From Acidobacteriota bacterium (lineage in GTDB: Bacteria; Actinomycetota; AC-67), in the NCBI GenBank assembly GCA_016208485.1, contig JACQXY010000060.1, positions 44,261 to 108,260 of the forward strand: 64,000 nucleotides of DNA, given 5' to 3'. Made by a program: the position numbers and the translations under genes. Positions 43,176 through 51,520 of this stretch are shown in pieces. Numbering within the stretch: position 1 is the stretch's first letter; the number at the start of each line of letters is the position of its first letter. Under the pieces are notes generated by a model. That model was not told the DNA's origin. It ran no database searches and saw only the letters and a list, made by a program, of their open reading frames with translations.

Positions 43176-43445
43176 CTACCTCCGGATCCCCAGTCGCTCG
43201 ATCAAGGCCCGGTACTTCGACACGTCCTGCCGCTTGATGTACTCCAGAAGGCGCTTGCGCCGCCCCACCATCATGAGCAGGCCTCGCCGGGCATGGTGGT
43301 CGGACTTGAATGCCTTCAGATGCTCGGTCAACTGGTTGACCCGCTCGGTGAGCAGGGCGACCTGGACCTCAGACGAGCCGGTATCGCGCTCGTGAAGCCG
43401 GTGCCGCTCGATGAGGGGTGTCTTCCGGTCGGTGGAAAGAGGCAT
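43176..43445 (-). CDS. rpsO: Ribosomal protein uS15
   Basis: 89 residues, exact family length, with the conserved DTGSSEVQVALLTERVNQLTEHLK and the 16S-binding DHHARRGLLMMVGRRKRLLEYI. Primary 16S rRNA-binding protein of the small subunit. Followed by pnp. Confidence 0.98.
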   Translation of the reverse strand: MPLSTDRKTPLIERHRLHERDTGSSEVQVALLTERVNQLTEHLKAFKSDHHARRGLLMMVGRRKRLLEYIKRQDVSKYRALIERLGIRR

Positions 43446-43500
43446 CTTCGGGGACTGAGGCTACCAGAGCCGGCTCCGCGCGGCAAAGATCCCTGCACGC

Positions 43501-43530
43501 CGGAGGGGCGCCCCTGCGGGCGCCCCTCCG
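43501..43530 (-). terminator. Strong hairpin after the acidic-repeat gene
   Basis: Perfect 13-bp inverted repeat (CGGAGGGGCGCCC / GGGCGCCCCTCCG) with a 4-nt loop, 23 bp past the stop codon at 43553. No U-tract follows, which is common for high-GC hairpin terminators. Confidence 0.65.
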
Positions 43531-43552
43531 CGGCGGTCCCGTGCCGCGGGGT

Positions 43553-44149
43553 TTAGTCCCCCTCGCCGTCCTGGGAGTCCTGGTGGTCGCCGGAGTCGTT
43601 GCTATCGTCGGGCTGCTCGGTCGCGTCGTGCCCCGGCTCCGGGGTCTCCGGTGCCTCGACGTCCTCCGCGTCCTCCGGGTGGTCGACGTCGTCATCGGGC
43701 GACTCGGCATCCTCGCCGTCCTCCGGGTGGTCGCCGTCGTCATCGGGCGACTCGGCATCCTCGCCGTCCTCCGGGTGGTCGCCGTCGTCATCGGGCGACT
43801 CGGCATCCTCGCCGTCCTCCGGGTGGTCGACGTCGTCATCGGGCGACTCGACGTCGGGGGAATCGTCCGGCTCGGGCGACTCAACATCCAGGGAATCGTC
43901 CGGCTCGGGCGAACCGACGCCGGGCGCATCGGACGGAGCGGGCGAGGCGGACGGAGCGATCGAGTCCGCCGGTTGGGTGGGATCCGGCAGATCGACGCTC
44001 GTGCCGGTGGACCCGAGGCCGGTGACCGCCGACACCGCCGTGCCGATCGCCCCTCGAACCGTCGAGCTCGCAAGCGCCGCTCCCCCGAGCGCCACGAAGG
44101 CCGCCGTCAGGAACGCGATCGCCCTGTTGCGGAGCATCTTCCGAACCAT
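43553..44149 (-). CDS. Secreted acidic-repeat protein
   Basis: 198 residues: a basic start plus a signal-type helix (MLRNRAIAFLTAAFVALGGAALA), a short STVRGAIGTAVSAVTGLG segment, a Pro/Ser/Asp linker, then near-identical 16-residue Asp/Glu/His repeats (AESPDDDGDHPEDGED) and an acidic tail. No known enzyme domain; the acidic repeats could bind divalent cations or act as a spacer. It is divergent from the ECF sigma gene (130-bp shared gap). The ATG follows GGGAGGAAGGG. Its post-helix segment resembles the anti-sigma candidate's, which suggests a common origin. Confidence 0.78.
   Translation of the reverse strand: MVRKMLRNRAIAFLTAAFVALGGAALASSTVRGAIGTAVSAVTGLGSTGTSVDLPDPTQPADSIAPSASPAPSDAPGVGSPEPDDSLDVESPEPDDSPDVESPDDDVDHPEDGEDAESPDDDGDHPEDGEDAESPDDDGDHPEDGEDAESPDDDVDHPEDAEDVEAPETPEPGHDATEQPDDSNDSGDHQDSQDGEGD
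43671..43850. repeat. 48-bp in-frame tandem repeat (about 3.75 copies)
   Basis: Units start at 43671, 43719, 43767 and 43815 and differ by one or two bases. Each encodes one 16-residue acidic repeat of the secreted protein on the minus strand. Near-identity implies recent expansion or gene conversion. Confidence 0.93.
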
Positions 44150-44279
44150 GACCCTTCCTCCCCTCTCATGCCACCCGGCTCTGAGTGGCGCGTCGCCCTT
44201 CCTATCGCCCGGGCCGGCCGGGGATGCACGCGCTACTCTGACCTCTCCTCGGGACCTGCCCGAGCCGAGGTGGATCGGG

Positions 44280-44936
44280 ATGAGCGACAGCGCCGAGACG
44301 TCCCCGCTCCGAGCCGTGCCCGAGCGCGCCTCGAATCCCCCTGGCTCCGAACCGATCCCGCAAGGATCGCCCCCGTGCATCCCGGCGTCCCCGCCCGATG
44401 GGAAGGGCGGAGGCCGCGACGAGCGCGGCGGCGAGGTGCCAGGTCTCATCCAGAGGGCTCAAGGAGGCGACCGGGATGCGTTCGGCGAGTTGTACCGCCT
44501 CCATCAAGCATCGGTCTTCCGCCTCGCGCGCTTCCACCTTTCTGTGCCCGTGGCCGAGGACGCGGTCGCCGAGACGTTCCTGCGCGCCTGGAAGGGGCTG
44601 CCGCGTTACCGGGACACCGGCGCGCCGTTCGTCTCGTGGCTCTACGGCATCGCCCGCCACGTCGTCGCGGACCTCGTGCGAGAGCGGGTCCGCCTCGAGC
44701 CGCGAGCTGAGCTGCCCGACCTCGCCGCCCCCGAGCCGGCCACGGACGACCGGATCGTCATCGCGGCCGCGCTCGCGAAGCTTCCCGAGGAGCAACGCCT
44801 CGTGATCGAGTTGAAGTTTCTCGCCGGCCTCACCAACGATGAGGTCGGCCGCGCGCTCGGGAAGAGCCCGGGCGCGGTGAACACCCAGCAGTGGCGGGCG
44901 CTCGAAGCGCTCCGCCGGGAGATGAGCGAGCGATGA
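44280..44936 (+). CDS. ECF-type RNA polymerase sigma factor
   Basis: 218 residues: a 50-residue disordered start, sigma region 2 (RDAFGELYRLHQASVFRLARFHL...AEDAVAETFLRAWKGL, then SWLYGIARHVVAD) and region 4 (LPEEQRLVIELKFLAGLTNDEVGRALGKS). No region 3, so ECF class. ATG 44280 has GAGGTGG 7 nt before it. Its stop overlaps the ATG of the next gene (ATGA), the usual sigma/anti-sigma coupling. It probably transcribes this operon and perhaps the divergent secreted gene. Confidence 0.92.
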   Translation: MSDSAETSPLRAVPERASNPPGSEPIPQGSPPCIPASPPDGKGGGRDERGGEVPGLIQRAQGGDRDAFGELYRLHQASVFRLARFHLSVPVAEDAVAETFLRAWKGLPRYRDTGAPFVSWLYGIARHVVADLVRERVRLEPRAELPDLAAPEPATDDRIVIAAALAKLPEEQRLVIELKFLAGLTNDEVGRALGKSPGAVNTQQWRALEALRREMSER

Positions 44937-45691
44937 CTCCCCGAGACGACGACCTCGAGCGCGACCTGGCGCGCTGGGAGGCGGGAGAGATCTCGATCGA
45001 GGAGATCGAGGGCCGCCACCCCGGACGCGACGTGCGGGACCTCGCGTCGCTGCACGCGTCGCTGTCGGCCATCGCCGCCGAGGCGACCCCCGACCCCGCG
45101 CCGGGGTGGGACGCGCTTCGCGCGCAGCTTCCGCCGCGCGTGGCGAGCCTCACCGAGCGCATCCGCCGCCGGGCCCGCCGCCCGGTCGTGATCGGGGTAG
45201 CCGCCGCGCTGCTCGCCGGCGCCAGCCTCGCCTACGCGGCCGGGCCGGACGCGGTGCGCCGGGGCGTGAACGGGGTCATCGGGGGAATCGCCGGCCTCGT
45301 CACCGGTCACGAGCCCCACCCGCCGGCGCCGGGGGGCGGAGCCACCGGCACTCCGTCCCGAGACGGCGACCTCGGCGGCGGAAGCCCTGGCGGGCGGGCC
45401 TCCGAGCCGGCGACCGGACACGAGCCGGGCGACTCATCCGGCGCCGCGGAGACCCCTGAGCCCTCGGAGACCCCCGAGGCCACCGAGAGCTCGGAGCCAT
45501 CGGAAACCCCTGAGGCCCCCGAGAGTCCTGAACCATCGGAGACTCCTGAGCCCTCGGAGACTCCTGAGCCCTCGGAGACCCCCGAGGCCACCGGGACGCC
45601 GGAGCCATCGGAGACCTCTGAGCCGACCGAAGATCCCGATGCGACCGAGGCCCAGGACGCCACTGAGGCTCCCGACCCCGTTGCGGAGTGA
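44933..45691 (+). CDS. Membrane anti-sigma factor candidate with extracytoplasmic PSETPE repeats
   Basis: 252 residues: an ~80-residue charged cytoplasmic part (DLERDLARWEAGEISIEEIEG...), one membrane helix (VVIGVAAALLAGASLAYAAG), a VRRGVNGVIGGIAGLVTG segment, a Gly-rich linker and a long Pro/Glu/Ser/Thr repeat tail (PEPSETPE-type units). No HxxxCxxC zinc motif, so not the ZAS class. The role as the sigma factor's regulator is inferred from coupling and topology. Converges on ribF with 8 bp between stops. Confidence 0.8.
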   Translation: MTPRDDDLERDLARWEAGEISIEEIEGRHPGRDVRDLASLHASLSAIAAEATPDPAPGWDALRAQLPPRVASLTERIRRRARRPVVIGVAAALLAGASLAYAAGPDAVRRGVNGVIGGIAGLVTGHEPHPPAPGGGATGTPSRDGDLGGGSPGGRASEPATGHEPGDSSGAAETPEPSETPEATESSEPSETPEAPESPEPSETPEPSETPEPSETPEATGTPEPSETSEPTEDPDATEAQDATEAPDPVAE

Positions 45692-45699
45692 GTCCGGGA

Positions 45700-46629
45700 T
45701 CAACCGCGAAGAAGCGACCGCGCGCGCTCGATGTCCTTGCGGATCTGCTCCACGAGCGACCCGGGGTCCGGGTATCTCAGCTCGTCTCGGAGCCGGTGGG
45801 CGAATTCGACTCCGACTTTCTCGCCGTACAGGTCCCGGTCGAAGTCGAGGGCGTGGACCTCGACCACCGGACCCTCCCGGTCCTCGAACGTCGGGTTGAG
45901 CCCGACGTTGATCACCGCCGGACGCGACTGCCCGCCTTGCAACAGACGCCCGGCGTAGACCCCGATCTTGGGCAGCAACAAGCGCGGGTCGAGCACCAAG
46001 TTCGCCGTCGGGACCCCGAGCGCTCGCCCCCGCCCCGCACCGCGTCCCACGACCCCGTCCAGCCGGAACGGTCGTCCAAGCTCCGCGGCGGCGTCCCCCA
46101 CCCGGCCGGCCGCGACGTGCCGGCGAATGAGGCTCGAGGAGATCATCTCCCGCTCGGCGATGAGCGCGACCAGCGTCACCCCGAAGCCCAGCGCAGTCCC
46201 GAGATCGCTCAGCGTCTCGATCGTCCCTGCGTGCCGGTACCCAAACCGGAAGTTGGTCCCGGTGACCACGTGAACGGCGCCGAGCCCGTCCACGAGCACC
46301 CGCTTCACGAAGCCCTCCGGCGACAGCCGGCGGAGCTCCTCGTCGAACCTGAGGATGAGGACCGTCTCGATTCCGAGGCGCCCGAGCGCGGACACCCGCT
46401 CCTCGACCGTCGAGAGCAGGCGCGGCTCCCTTCCCGGCGCGACCACCGCGAGTGGGTGCGGATCGAAGGTCACCGCGGCCGGGGTGACCCCGCCGGCGCG
46501 CGCCCGCTCGACGACCATCCGCACCAGGGCCTGGTGCCCGCGGTGAACGCCGTCGAACACGCCGATCGTGACCACCGACGGCTTGGCGTCGGCCGGCACC
46601 GCGTCGATCGAGCGGACGACCCTCGGCAT
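45700..46629 (-). CDS. ribF: Bifunctional riboflavin kinase/FAD synthetase
   Basis: 309 residues: an N-terminal nucleotidyltransferase domain (TIGVFDGVHRGHQALV, FDPHPLAVV, GTNFRFGYRHAG, ISSSLIR) and a C-terminal flavokinase domain (GRGRALGVPTANL). Makes FMN then FAD. ATG 46629 has GGGGGAG upstream overlapping the truB stop; order truB-ribF as in many bacteria. Confidence 0.96.
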   Translation of the reverse strand: MPRVVRSIDAVPADAKPSVVTIGVFDGVHRGHQALVRMVVERARAGGVTPAAVTFDPHPLAVVAPGREPRLLSTVEERVSALGRLGIETVLILRFDEELRRLSPEGFVKRVLVDGLGAVHVVTGTNFRFGYRHAGTIETLSDLGTALGFGVTLVALIAEREMISSSLIRRHVAAGRVGDAAAELGRPFRLDGVVGRGAGRGRALGVPTANLVLDPRLLLPKIGVYAGRLLQGGQSRPAVINVGLNPTFEDREGPVVEVHALDFDRDLYGEKVGVEFAHRLRDELRYPDPGSLVEQIRKDIERARSLLRG

Positions 46630-46631
46630 CG

Positions 46632-47483
46632 CTACTCCCCCACGACGCACAAAGAGCGCGCGCTCCCCTCGCGGTCCTCGGCCATCGCCACCAGCCCTTT
46701 CGGGCCCAGCACGGCGTAGGGTCCTTCGATCCCGGCCGCCGGGAGGGCGCGGCCGCGCGACAACGCGACCGCCTCCTCCTCCCCCACCTCGCGCCGTGGA
46801 TACCCGCGCACGGCGTCCTCCATCGGGCGCACCGCCGCCGGCCCGACCGACTCGAGCGGGACGGCATCCCCCACCCCGAGGCCGCCGACCGCGAGCCGTC
46901 GCAGCGAGGCGAGATGCCCTCCGACTCCGAGCGACTCCCCGAGGTCCCTCGCGAGCGACCGGATGTAGGTCCCCTTCGAGCACCGCACCAGGACCGTGGC
47001 GACCGCCCGCCGGCCGGGCCGGAAGCCTTCGAGCGCCAGACTCTCGATCCGCACGCGCCGCGGCGCGCGCTCCACGACCTCGCCCCGCCGGGCCTTCTTG
47101 TACAGCCGCTCCCCGCCCACCTTGATCGCGGAGAGCATCGGCGGGATCTGGTCGAGATCCCCGGTGAAGGAGCCGAGCGCCGCGGCGACCCGCTCGGAGG
47201 TGAGCCCGCCGGCATCCCGCTCGTCCACGATCGCCCCCTCCGCGTCCTCGGTCGTCGTCGTCGCCCCGAACGCCACCTCGGCCCGGTACTCCTTGTCCCT
47301 CGCCTCCAGGAACCGGAGGAGCCGCGCGCCCCGGCCGATGCCGAGCACGAGCACCCCGGTCGCGGCCGGATCGAGCGTGCCGGCGTGCCCGATCCGCCGC
47401 ACCCCGAGCCGGCGCCGGCACGCGTCCACCACGTCGTGCGAGGTCATCCCGCCCGGCTTGTCGACGACGAGGATGCCGTTCAA
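46632..47483 (-). CDS. truB: tRNA pseudouridine-55 synthase
   Basis: 283 residues, beginning NGILVVDKPGGMTSHDVV with the catalytic aspartate in GHAGTLDPAATGVL and KGTYIRSLARDLG. Makes pseudouridine 55 in tRNAs. The start is TTG 47483, overlapping the nrnA stop (TTGA); no other start gives the family N-terminus. Confidence 0.96.
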   Translation of the reverse strand: MNGILVVDKPGGMTSHDVVDACRRRLGVRRIGHAGTLDPAATGVLVLGIGRGARLLRFLEARDKEYRAEVAFGATTTTEDAEGAIVDERDAGGLTSERVAAALGSFTGDLDQIPPMLSAIKVGGERLYKKARRGEVVERAPRRVRIESLALEGFRPGRRAVATVLVRCSKGTYIRSLARDLGESLGVGGHLASLRRLAVGGLGVGDAVPLESVGPAAVRPMEDAVRGYPRREVGEEEAVALSRGRALPAAGIEGPYAVLGPKGLVAMAEDREGSARSLCVVGE

Positions 47484-48469
47484 CTCGGGGCTTGCGACAG
47501 GCGCGCGACGATCATCGACACCGCGGCGCGCGAGTCCCCGTCGGCCGTCGTGAACCCGGCGGCGAACGGATGCCCCCCGCCCCCGAGCGCCTCGGCGACG
47601 CGCCCGACATCGGCGCCGCCCTTGGAGCGCATGGAGACCTTGTATCGCCCGTCGGGCAGCTCCTTCAGAATGCAGGCGACCTCAGCGGCGTCGGCGGTTC
47701 GGAGCGTGTCGATCAACCCCTCGGTGTCCTCCATGTCCACCGCGTGCGCCTCGAGGTCCTTCTGCGTGATCCAGGTCCACACCACGCTCGCCTCGCCCAG
47801 AAGCTCCGCGCGCTCCAAGGCCACCGCGGCGAGCTTCAGGTACCCCATCGGATGGGTGTCGAACACCGTGCGCGCGATCTCGTCGTGCGTCACGCCGAAG
47901 CGCAACAGATCCGCGGCGATGCGGTGGACCTCCGCGGTGGCGGAGCGGTACTTGAACGAGCCGGTGTCGGTGACGAGCCCGGTCCACAGGCAGGTGGCCG
48001 AGTCGCGGTCGAACGCGATCCCCAGCCGCCCGGCCAGCTCGTAGATCACGATGGCGCTCGCGGCCGCACCGGCGTCCACCAGGTTGATGTGGCCGAAGAG
48101 CTCGTTCGAGGCGTGATGATCCACCACCGCGACACGGCGCGCCCGCCGGGCGCTCGCCTCGAGGGAGCCGAGGCGGCCGAGCGAGCCCGCGTCGAACGTC
48201 ACCAGGAGATCCGGCGCGTGCGGGAAGTCGCCGGGCGGCGACGCGAGATCGAGCCCGGGAAGGAACGCGTAGTGCTTCGGGACGAGGAAGGGCTCGCCCC
48301 AGGACGCGGTCACCGGCTTGCCCGCCTTCCGGAGAAGGATCGCGAGCGCGAGCATCGAGCCGAGCGCGTCCCCGTCGGGGCCCTCGTGGCACGCGAGGGC
48401 GACCTCCGGCGCGGCCGCGATGGCCGCCACCGCCTCGCGCCACACCTCATCCCGGATCGTCGGTGCCAC
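47480..48469 (-). CDS. nrnA: DHH-family bifunctional oligoribonuclease / PAP phosphatase
   Basis: 329 residues with the DHH-domain metal motifs HEGPDGDALGS, FDAGSLGRLG and VVDHHASN, and the DHHA1-domain GGGGHPFAAGF. NrnA degrades short RNAs and dephosphorylates pAp. The GTG at 48469 lies inside the end of rbfA (23-bp overlap); a GTG at 48445, one base after the rbfA stop, is an alternative. Sits between rbfA and truB as in many Gram-positives. Confidence 0.93.
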   Translation of the reverse strand: MAPTIRDEVWREAVAAIAAAPEVALACHEGPDGDALGSMLALAILLRKAGKPVTASWGEPFLVPKHYAFLPGLDLASPPGDFPHAPDLLVTFDAGSLGRLGSLEASARRARRVAVVDHHASNELFGHINLVDAGAAASAIVIYELAGRLGIAFDRDSATCLWTGLVTDTGSFKYRSATAEVHRIAADLLRFGVTHDEIARTVFDTHPMGYLKLAAVALERAELLGEASVVWTWITQKDLEAHAVDMEDTEGLIDTLRTADAAEVACILKELPDGRYKVSMRSKGGADVGRVAEALGGGGHPFAAGFTTADGDSRAAVSMIVARLSQAPS

Positions 48470-48824
48470 CCCTTTCGCGATCGTGGGACTCGGCGATGAG
48501 CTGCTCGAGGTGCCGCGCGCGCTCGGGAATCGGATCTTCGGCGAATTCTAGCGTCGGGGTGAAACGGAGGCGAACCTCTCGCGACACGGCGGCCCGCAAC
48601 CGCCCCGCGGCGCGCCCGAGCGCCACATGGGTGGACCGCCGCTCGGAGTCGCTGCCCAGCACCGTGTAGAAGACCGTCGCCTTCCGCAGGTCTGGAGAGA
48701 TCGTGACGTCGGTCACCGTCACGAACCCGAGCCGCGGGTCCTTCAGCCGGGAGATCTCCGCGGCCAGGGTGTGCCGGATGGCCGACCGCACTCGGTCGCC
48801 CCGCGCGCCCCCGGCCCTCTCCAC
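48447..48824 (-). CDS. rbfA: 30S ribosome-binding factor RbfA
   Basis: 125 residues with the family blocks VRSAIRHTLAAEISRLKDPRLGFVTVTDVTISPDLRKATVF and the KH-like core through LRFTPTLEFAEDP. Assists 16S 5'-end maturation and 30S assembly, especially in the cold. GTG 48824 follows GGGGGAG. Confidence 0.95.
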   Translation of the reverse strand: MERAGGARGDRVRSAIRHTLAAEISRLKDPRLGFVTVTDVTISPDLRKATVFYTVLGSDSERRSTHVALGRAAGRLRAAVSREVRLRFTPTLEFAEDPIPERARHLEQLIAESHDRERGGTDDPG

Positions 48825-48835
48825 GGCTCTCCCCC

Positions 48836-49129
48836 TCACTCGTCGGGCGCCAGCAGATCCACGGAGGCTCGGATGAGGTCCACCCCGGGCTGCATCCCGA
48901 CGTGCCTCTCGATCTCGGAGAGCACCCGGCGCGCATGGAACCCGGTGTCGGACACGACGCACGCGGCCAGGGTGGCCCGCTGCCACAGGTCCAGGTGGTC
49001 CACCTCGGCCACGGAGGCGTTGAATTTCTGGCGCACGACCGCGACGGCTCGGCGCAGGACCGAACGCTTCTCCTTGAGGGATCCGCAGCCGGGGAGGAGG
49101 AGCTCGTACCGCCCCAGCCCGACGATCAT
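48836..49129 (-). CDS. DUF503 / YlxP-like protein
   Basis: 97 residues beginning MIVGLGRYELLLPGCGSLKEKRSVLR, the DUF503 signature, and NASVAEVDHLDLWQRA. Conserved between infB and rbfA in Gram-positives; implicated in ribosome assembly but without an established mechanism. The ATG has no clear Shine-Dalgarno and follows infB by 12 bp. Confidence 0.92.
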   Translation of the reverse strand: MIVGLGRYELLLPGCGSLKEKRSVLRRAVAVVRQKFNASVAEVDHLDLWQRATLAACVVSDTGFHARRVLSEIERHVGMQPGVDLIRASVDLLAPDE

Positions 49130-49141
49130 GGGAGCCGACCG

Positions 49142-51277
49142 CTACGCGCGCGGAACTTCCCGGATCTCGTAGGCCTCCAGCACGTCGCCCACCTTGACGT
49201 CCTGGAAGCCCTCGAGCCCGATCCCGCACTCGTAGCCGGCAGCAACCTCCCGAACGTCGTCCTTGAAGCGGCGGAGCGAGGAGACCGTGGTGTCGGCCAC
49301 GATCACCCCGTCGCGCAGCAGCCGCGCCCGCGCGCCCCGCGACATGGTCCCATCCTCGACGTAGGATCCGGCGATCACGATGCCCTTGGGGATCTTGAAG
49401 GTGTTGCGAACCTGCGCCCGCCCGAGAACCGACTCCACGAACTCCGGCTTGAGCATACCCTTGAGCGCAGCCTCCACGTCCTCCACCAGCTTGTAGATGA
49501 TCTGGTAGGTGCGCACGTCGACCTTCTCCGCGTCCGCGAGCGCACGTGCCTTCGAGTCCGGCCGCACGTTGAAGCCGATCACGATCGCCCCCGAAGCCTC
49601 GGCGAGCGTCACGTCGTTCTCCGTGATTGCCCCGGCCGCCTTGTGAAGGACGCGAACCGTCACGTCTCCCACCCGGATCTTCGACAGCGCCTCGTCGATC
49701 GCCTCGAGCGACCCCTGGACATCGGCCTTCAAGATCACGTTCAGCTCCGAGACCTCGCCTTCGGAGATCCTGGTGGTCAAGTCCTCGAGCGTGACCCGCT
49801 TGCGGATGACCAGCTCTGCCGCCCGCTGCTTCGCGAGCCGGTCCTGCGCGACGTGCCGCGCCGTCCGCTCGTCCGCGGCAGCGCGGAACTCGTCCCCGGC
49901 GGCCGGCACGAGGGAGAATCCGAGCACCTGTGCCGGAGTCCCCGGAGGCGCCTCGTCCACCTTGCGGCCGTTCTCGTCGAGCATCGCCCGCACCTTGCAC
50001 CACGCGCCCCCGCAGACGATCGCGTCGCCGACCCGCAGAGTGCCCCGCTGGACGAGCAGCGTCGCGACGGGGCCCCGGCCCCGGTCGAGGTGCGCCTCCA
50101 GAGCCACGCCGCGCGCCCGGACGCTCGCGTTCGCCTTCAGCTCCTGGACGTCGGCGACGAGAAGCAGCATCTCCAGGAGCTGCTCGAGGTTCGTCCCCGC
50201 CTTGGCCGACACGTCCACGCATACCGTGTCGCCGCCCCACTCCTCGGGAATGAGCCCCTGCTCGGTGAGCTGCTGGCGCACCCGCGTCGGGTCGGCCTCC
50301 GGCTTGTCGACCTTGTTCACCGCCACGACGATCGGCACGCCGGCGGCGCGGGCGTGGCTGATCGCCTCGACGGTTTGCGGCTTCACGCCGTCGTCGGCCG
50401 CGACCACGAGGACCGCGATGTCGGTGACGCGCGCCCCCCGCGCCCGCATCTGCGTGAAGGCCTCGTGACCCGGCGTGTCGATGAAGGTGATGGACCGCTC
50501 GTTCCGGTGCACGCGGTAGGCCCCGATGTGCTGGGTGATCCCCCCGGCCTCTTGCGCGACGACGTCGGTCTTGCGGATCCGGTCGAGGAGAAGCGTCTTC
50601 CCATGGTCGACGTGGCCCATCACCGTGATGACCGGAGGGCGCTCCGCGGCCTCCCCGGCCTCTTCGCCGGCGGCCTCGTCCTCGGACTGCGAGGTCTCCT
50701 CGTCCGGGCTCACGATCTCCGCCTCGACGCCGCGCTCGTGGCAGATGAGCTGAACGGCCTCGTCGGAGAGCGACTGGGTGAGCGTCGCCATCTCGCCCAG
50801 CATCAGGAGCTTCTTCAGGATCTCGGCCGCGCCGACGCTGAGCTTGCCAGCGAGTTCCTGCACCGTGATTCCCCGGTGAAGGCTCAGTCTCGCCGCAGCC
50901 GGCGCTGGTGGAACCGCGGACTCCCCGGTCGCGCCCGCGGGTGCCGGACCGGTCGCCGCCGGCGCGGCGGCGGGGGCGGGAGTGGCCTGCACCGCGGGCG
51001 CTTTGGCCTGGGCGACCCGCCGCACCGGAGCGCGCTCGGCGGGAGGGCGCTCGAGCGCCGACCGCTTGGGAGCCGGTCGCCGAGCGGGACGGGCCGGGGC
51101 GGAGACGCCGGTCCTGAGCGCCCCGGCCGCGGCCGCCTCACGAAGCCTCTGGGCCACGGGCTCCTCGATCGTGGACGAATGGCTCTTCGCCACGACGCCC
51201 ATCGCTCCGAGCGCGGCGATGACGTCGCGGCTCGAGAGCCCCAGCTCCTTCCCAAGCTCGTAAACCCGCTTGCTCAC
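49142..51277 (-). CDS. infB: Translation initiation factor IF-2
   Basis: 711 residues: an IF2-N helix domain (VSKRVYELGKELGLSSRDVI), an Ala/Pro-rich linker (shorter than in most actinobacteria), a second IF2-N-like segment (GITVQELAGKLSVGAAEILKKL), and the G domain with VMGHVDHGKT, DTPGHEAF and NKVDKP, then domains II-IV. Delivers initiator tRNA. The GTG has GGAGG upstream and overlaps the ylxR stop (GTGA). Confidence 0.97.
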   Translation of the reverse strand: MSKRVYELGKELGLSSRDVIAALGAMGVVAKSHSSTIEEPVAQRLREAAAAGALRTGVSAPARPARRPAPKRSALERPPAERAPVRRVAQAKAPAVQATPAPAAAPAATGPAPAGATGESAVPPAPAAARLSLHRGITVQELAGKLSVGAAEILKKLLMLGEMATLTQSLSDEAVQLICHERGVEAEIVSPDEETSQSEDEAAGEEAGEAAERPPVITVMGHVDHGKTLLLDRIRKTDVVAQEAGGITQHIGAYRVHRNERSITFIDTPGHEAFTQMRARGARVTDIAVLVVAADDGVKPQTVEAISHARAAGVPIVVAVNKVDKPEADPTRVRQQLTEQGLIPEEWGGDTVCVDVSAKAGTNLEQLLEMLLLVADVQELKANASVRARGVALEAHLDRGRGPVATLLVQRGTLRVGDAIVCGGAWCKVRAMLDENGRKVDEAPPGTPAQVLGFSLVPAAGDEFRAAADERTARHVAQDRLAKQRAAELVIRKRVTLEDLTTRISEGEVSELNVILKADVQGSLEAIDEALSKIRVGDVTVRVLHKAAGAITENDVTLAEASGAIVIGFNVRPDSKARALADAEKVDVRTYQIIYKLVEDVEAALKGMLKPEFVESVLGRAQVRNTFKIPKGIVIAGSYVEDGTMSRGARARLLRDGVIVADTTVSSLRRFKDDVREVAAGYECGIGLEGFQDVKVGDVLEAYEIREVPRA

Positions 51278-51519
51278 GGTTCCTCCGACAGCAGCCGGCC
51301 GACGGCCTCGACGTCCGCGGGCGTCCGGAGCGCGCCGGGAATCCTCCGGGGCGCCCTCGCCGCGCAGGCCGCGTCCCTGCACACGTAGGCGCCGCGCCCC
51401 GGGAGCCGCCCCCGGGCGTCCACGACGACCGATCCGTCGGCGAGCCTCGCAAGGCGCACGAGATCTTGCTTCGGCCGGACGGCCCGGCAGGCGACGCAGG
51501 TGCGCCCTCGCGCACCCAT
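51274..51519 (-). CDS. YlxR-family protein
   Basis: 81 residues with the YlxR core TCVACRAVRPKQDLVRL and GRGAYVCRDAACAARA. A small RNA-binding-like fold encoded between nusA and infB in most Gram-positives; reported regulatory roles differ between species. ATG follows GGAGGG; it overlaps infB by 4 bp. Confidence 0.92.
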   Translation of the reverse strand: MGARGRTCVACRAVRPKQDLVRLARLADGSVVVDARGRLPGRGAYVCRDAACAARAPRRIPGALRTPADVEAVGRLLSEEP

Positions 51520-51520
51520 C

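Noticed and set aside
43671..43850. Possible CRISPR-like array.
   Set aside because: The 48-bp units are directly adjacent with no spacers and lie in frame inside a protein-coding gene.
45457..45640. Second candidate repeat array, in the anti-sigma gene.
   Set aside because: It only reflects Pro/Glu/Ser/Thr protein repeats; no spacers and no cas genes anywhere in the window.
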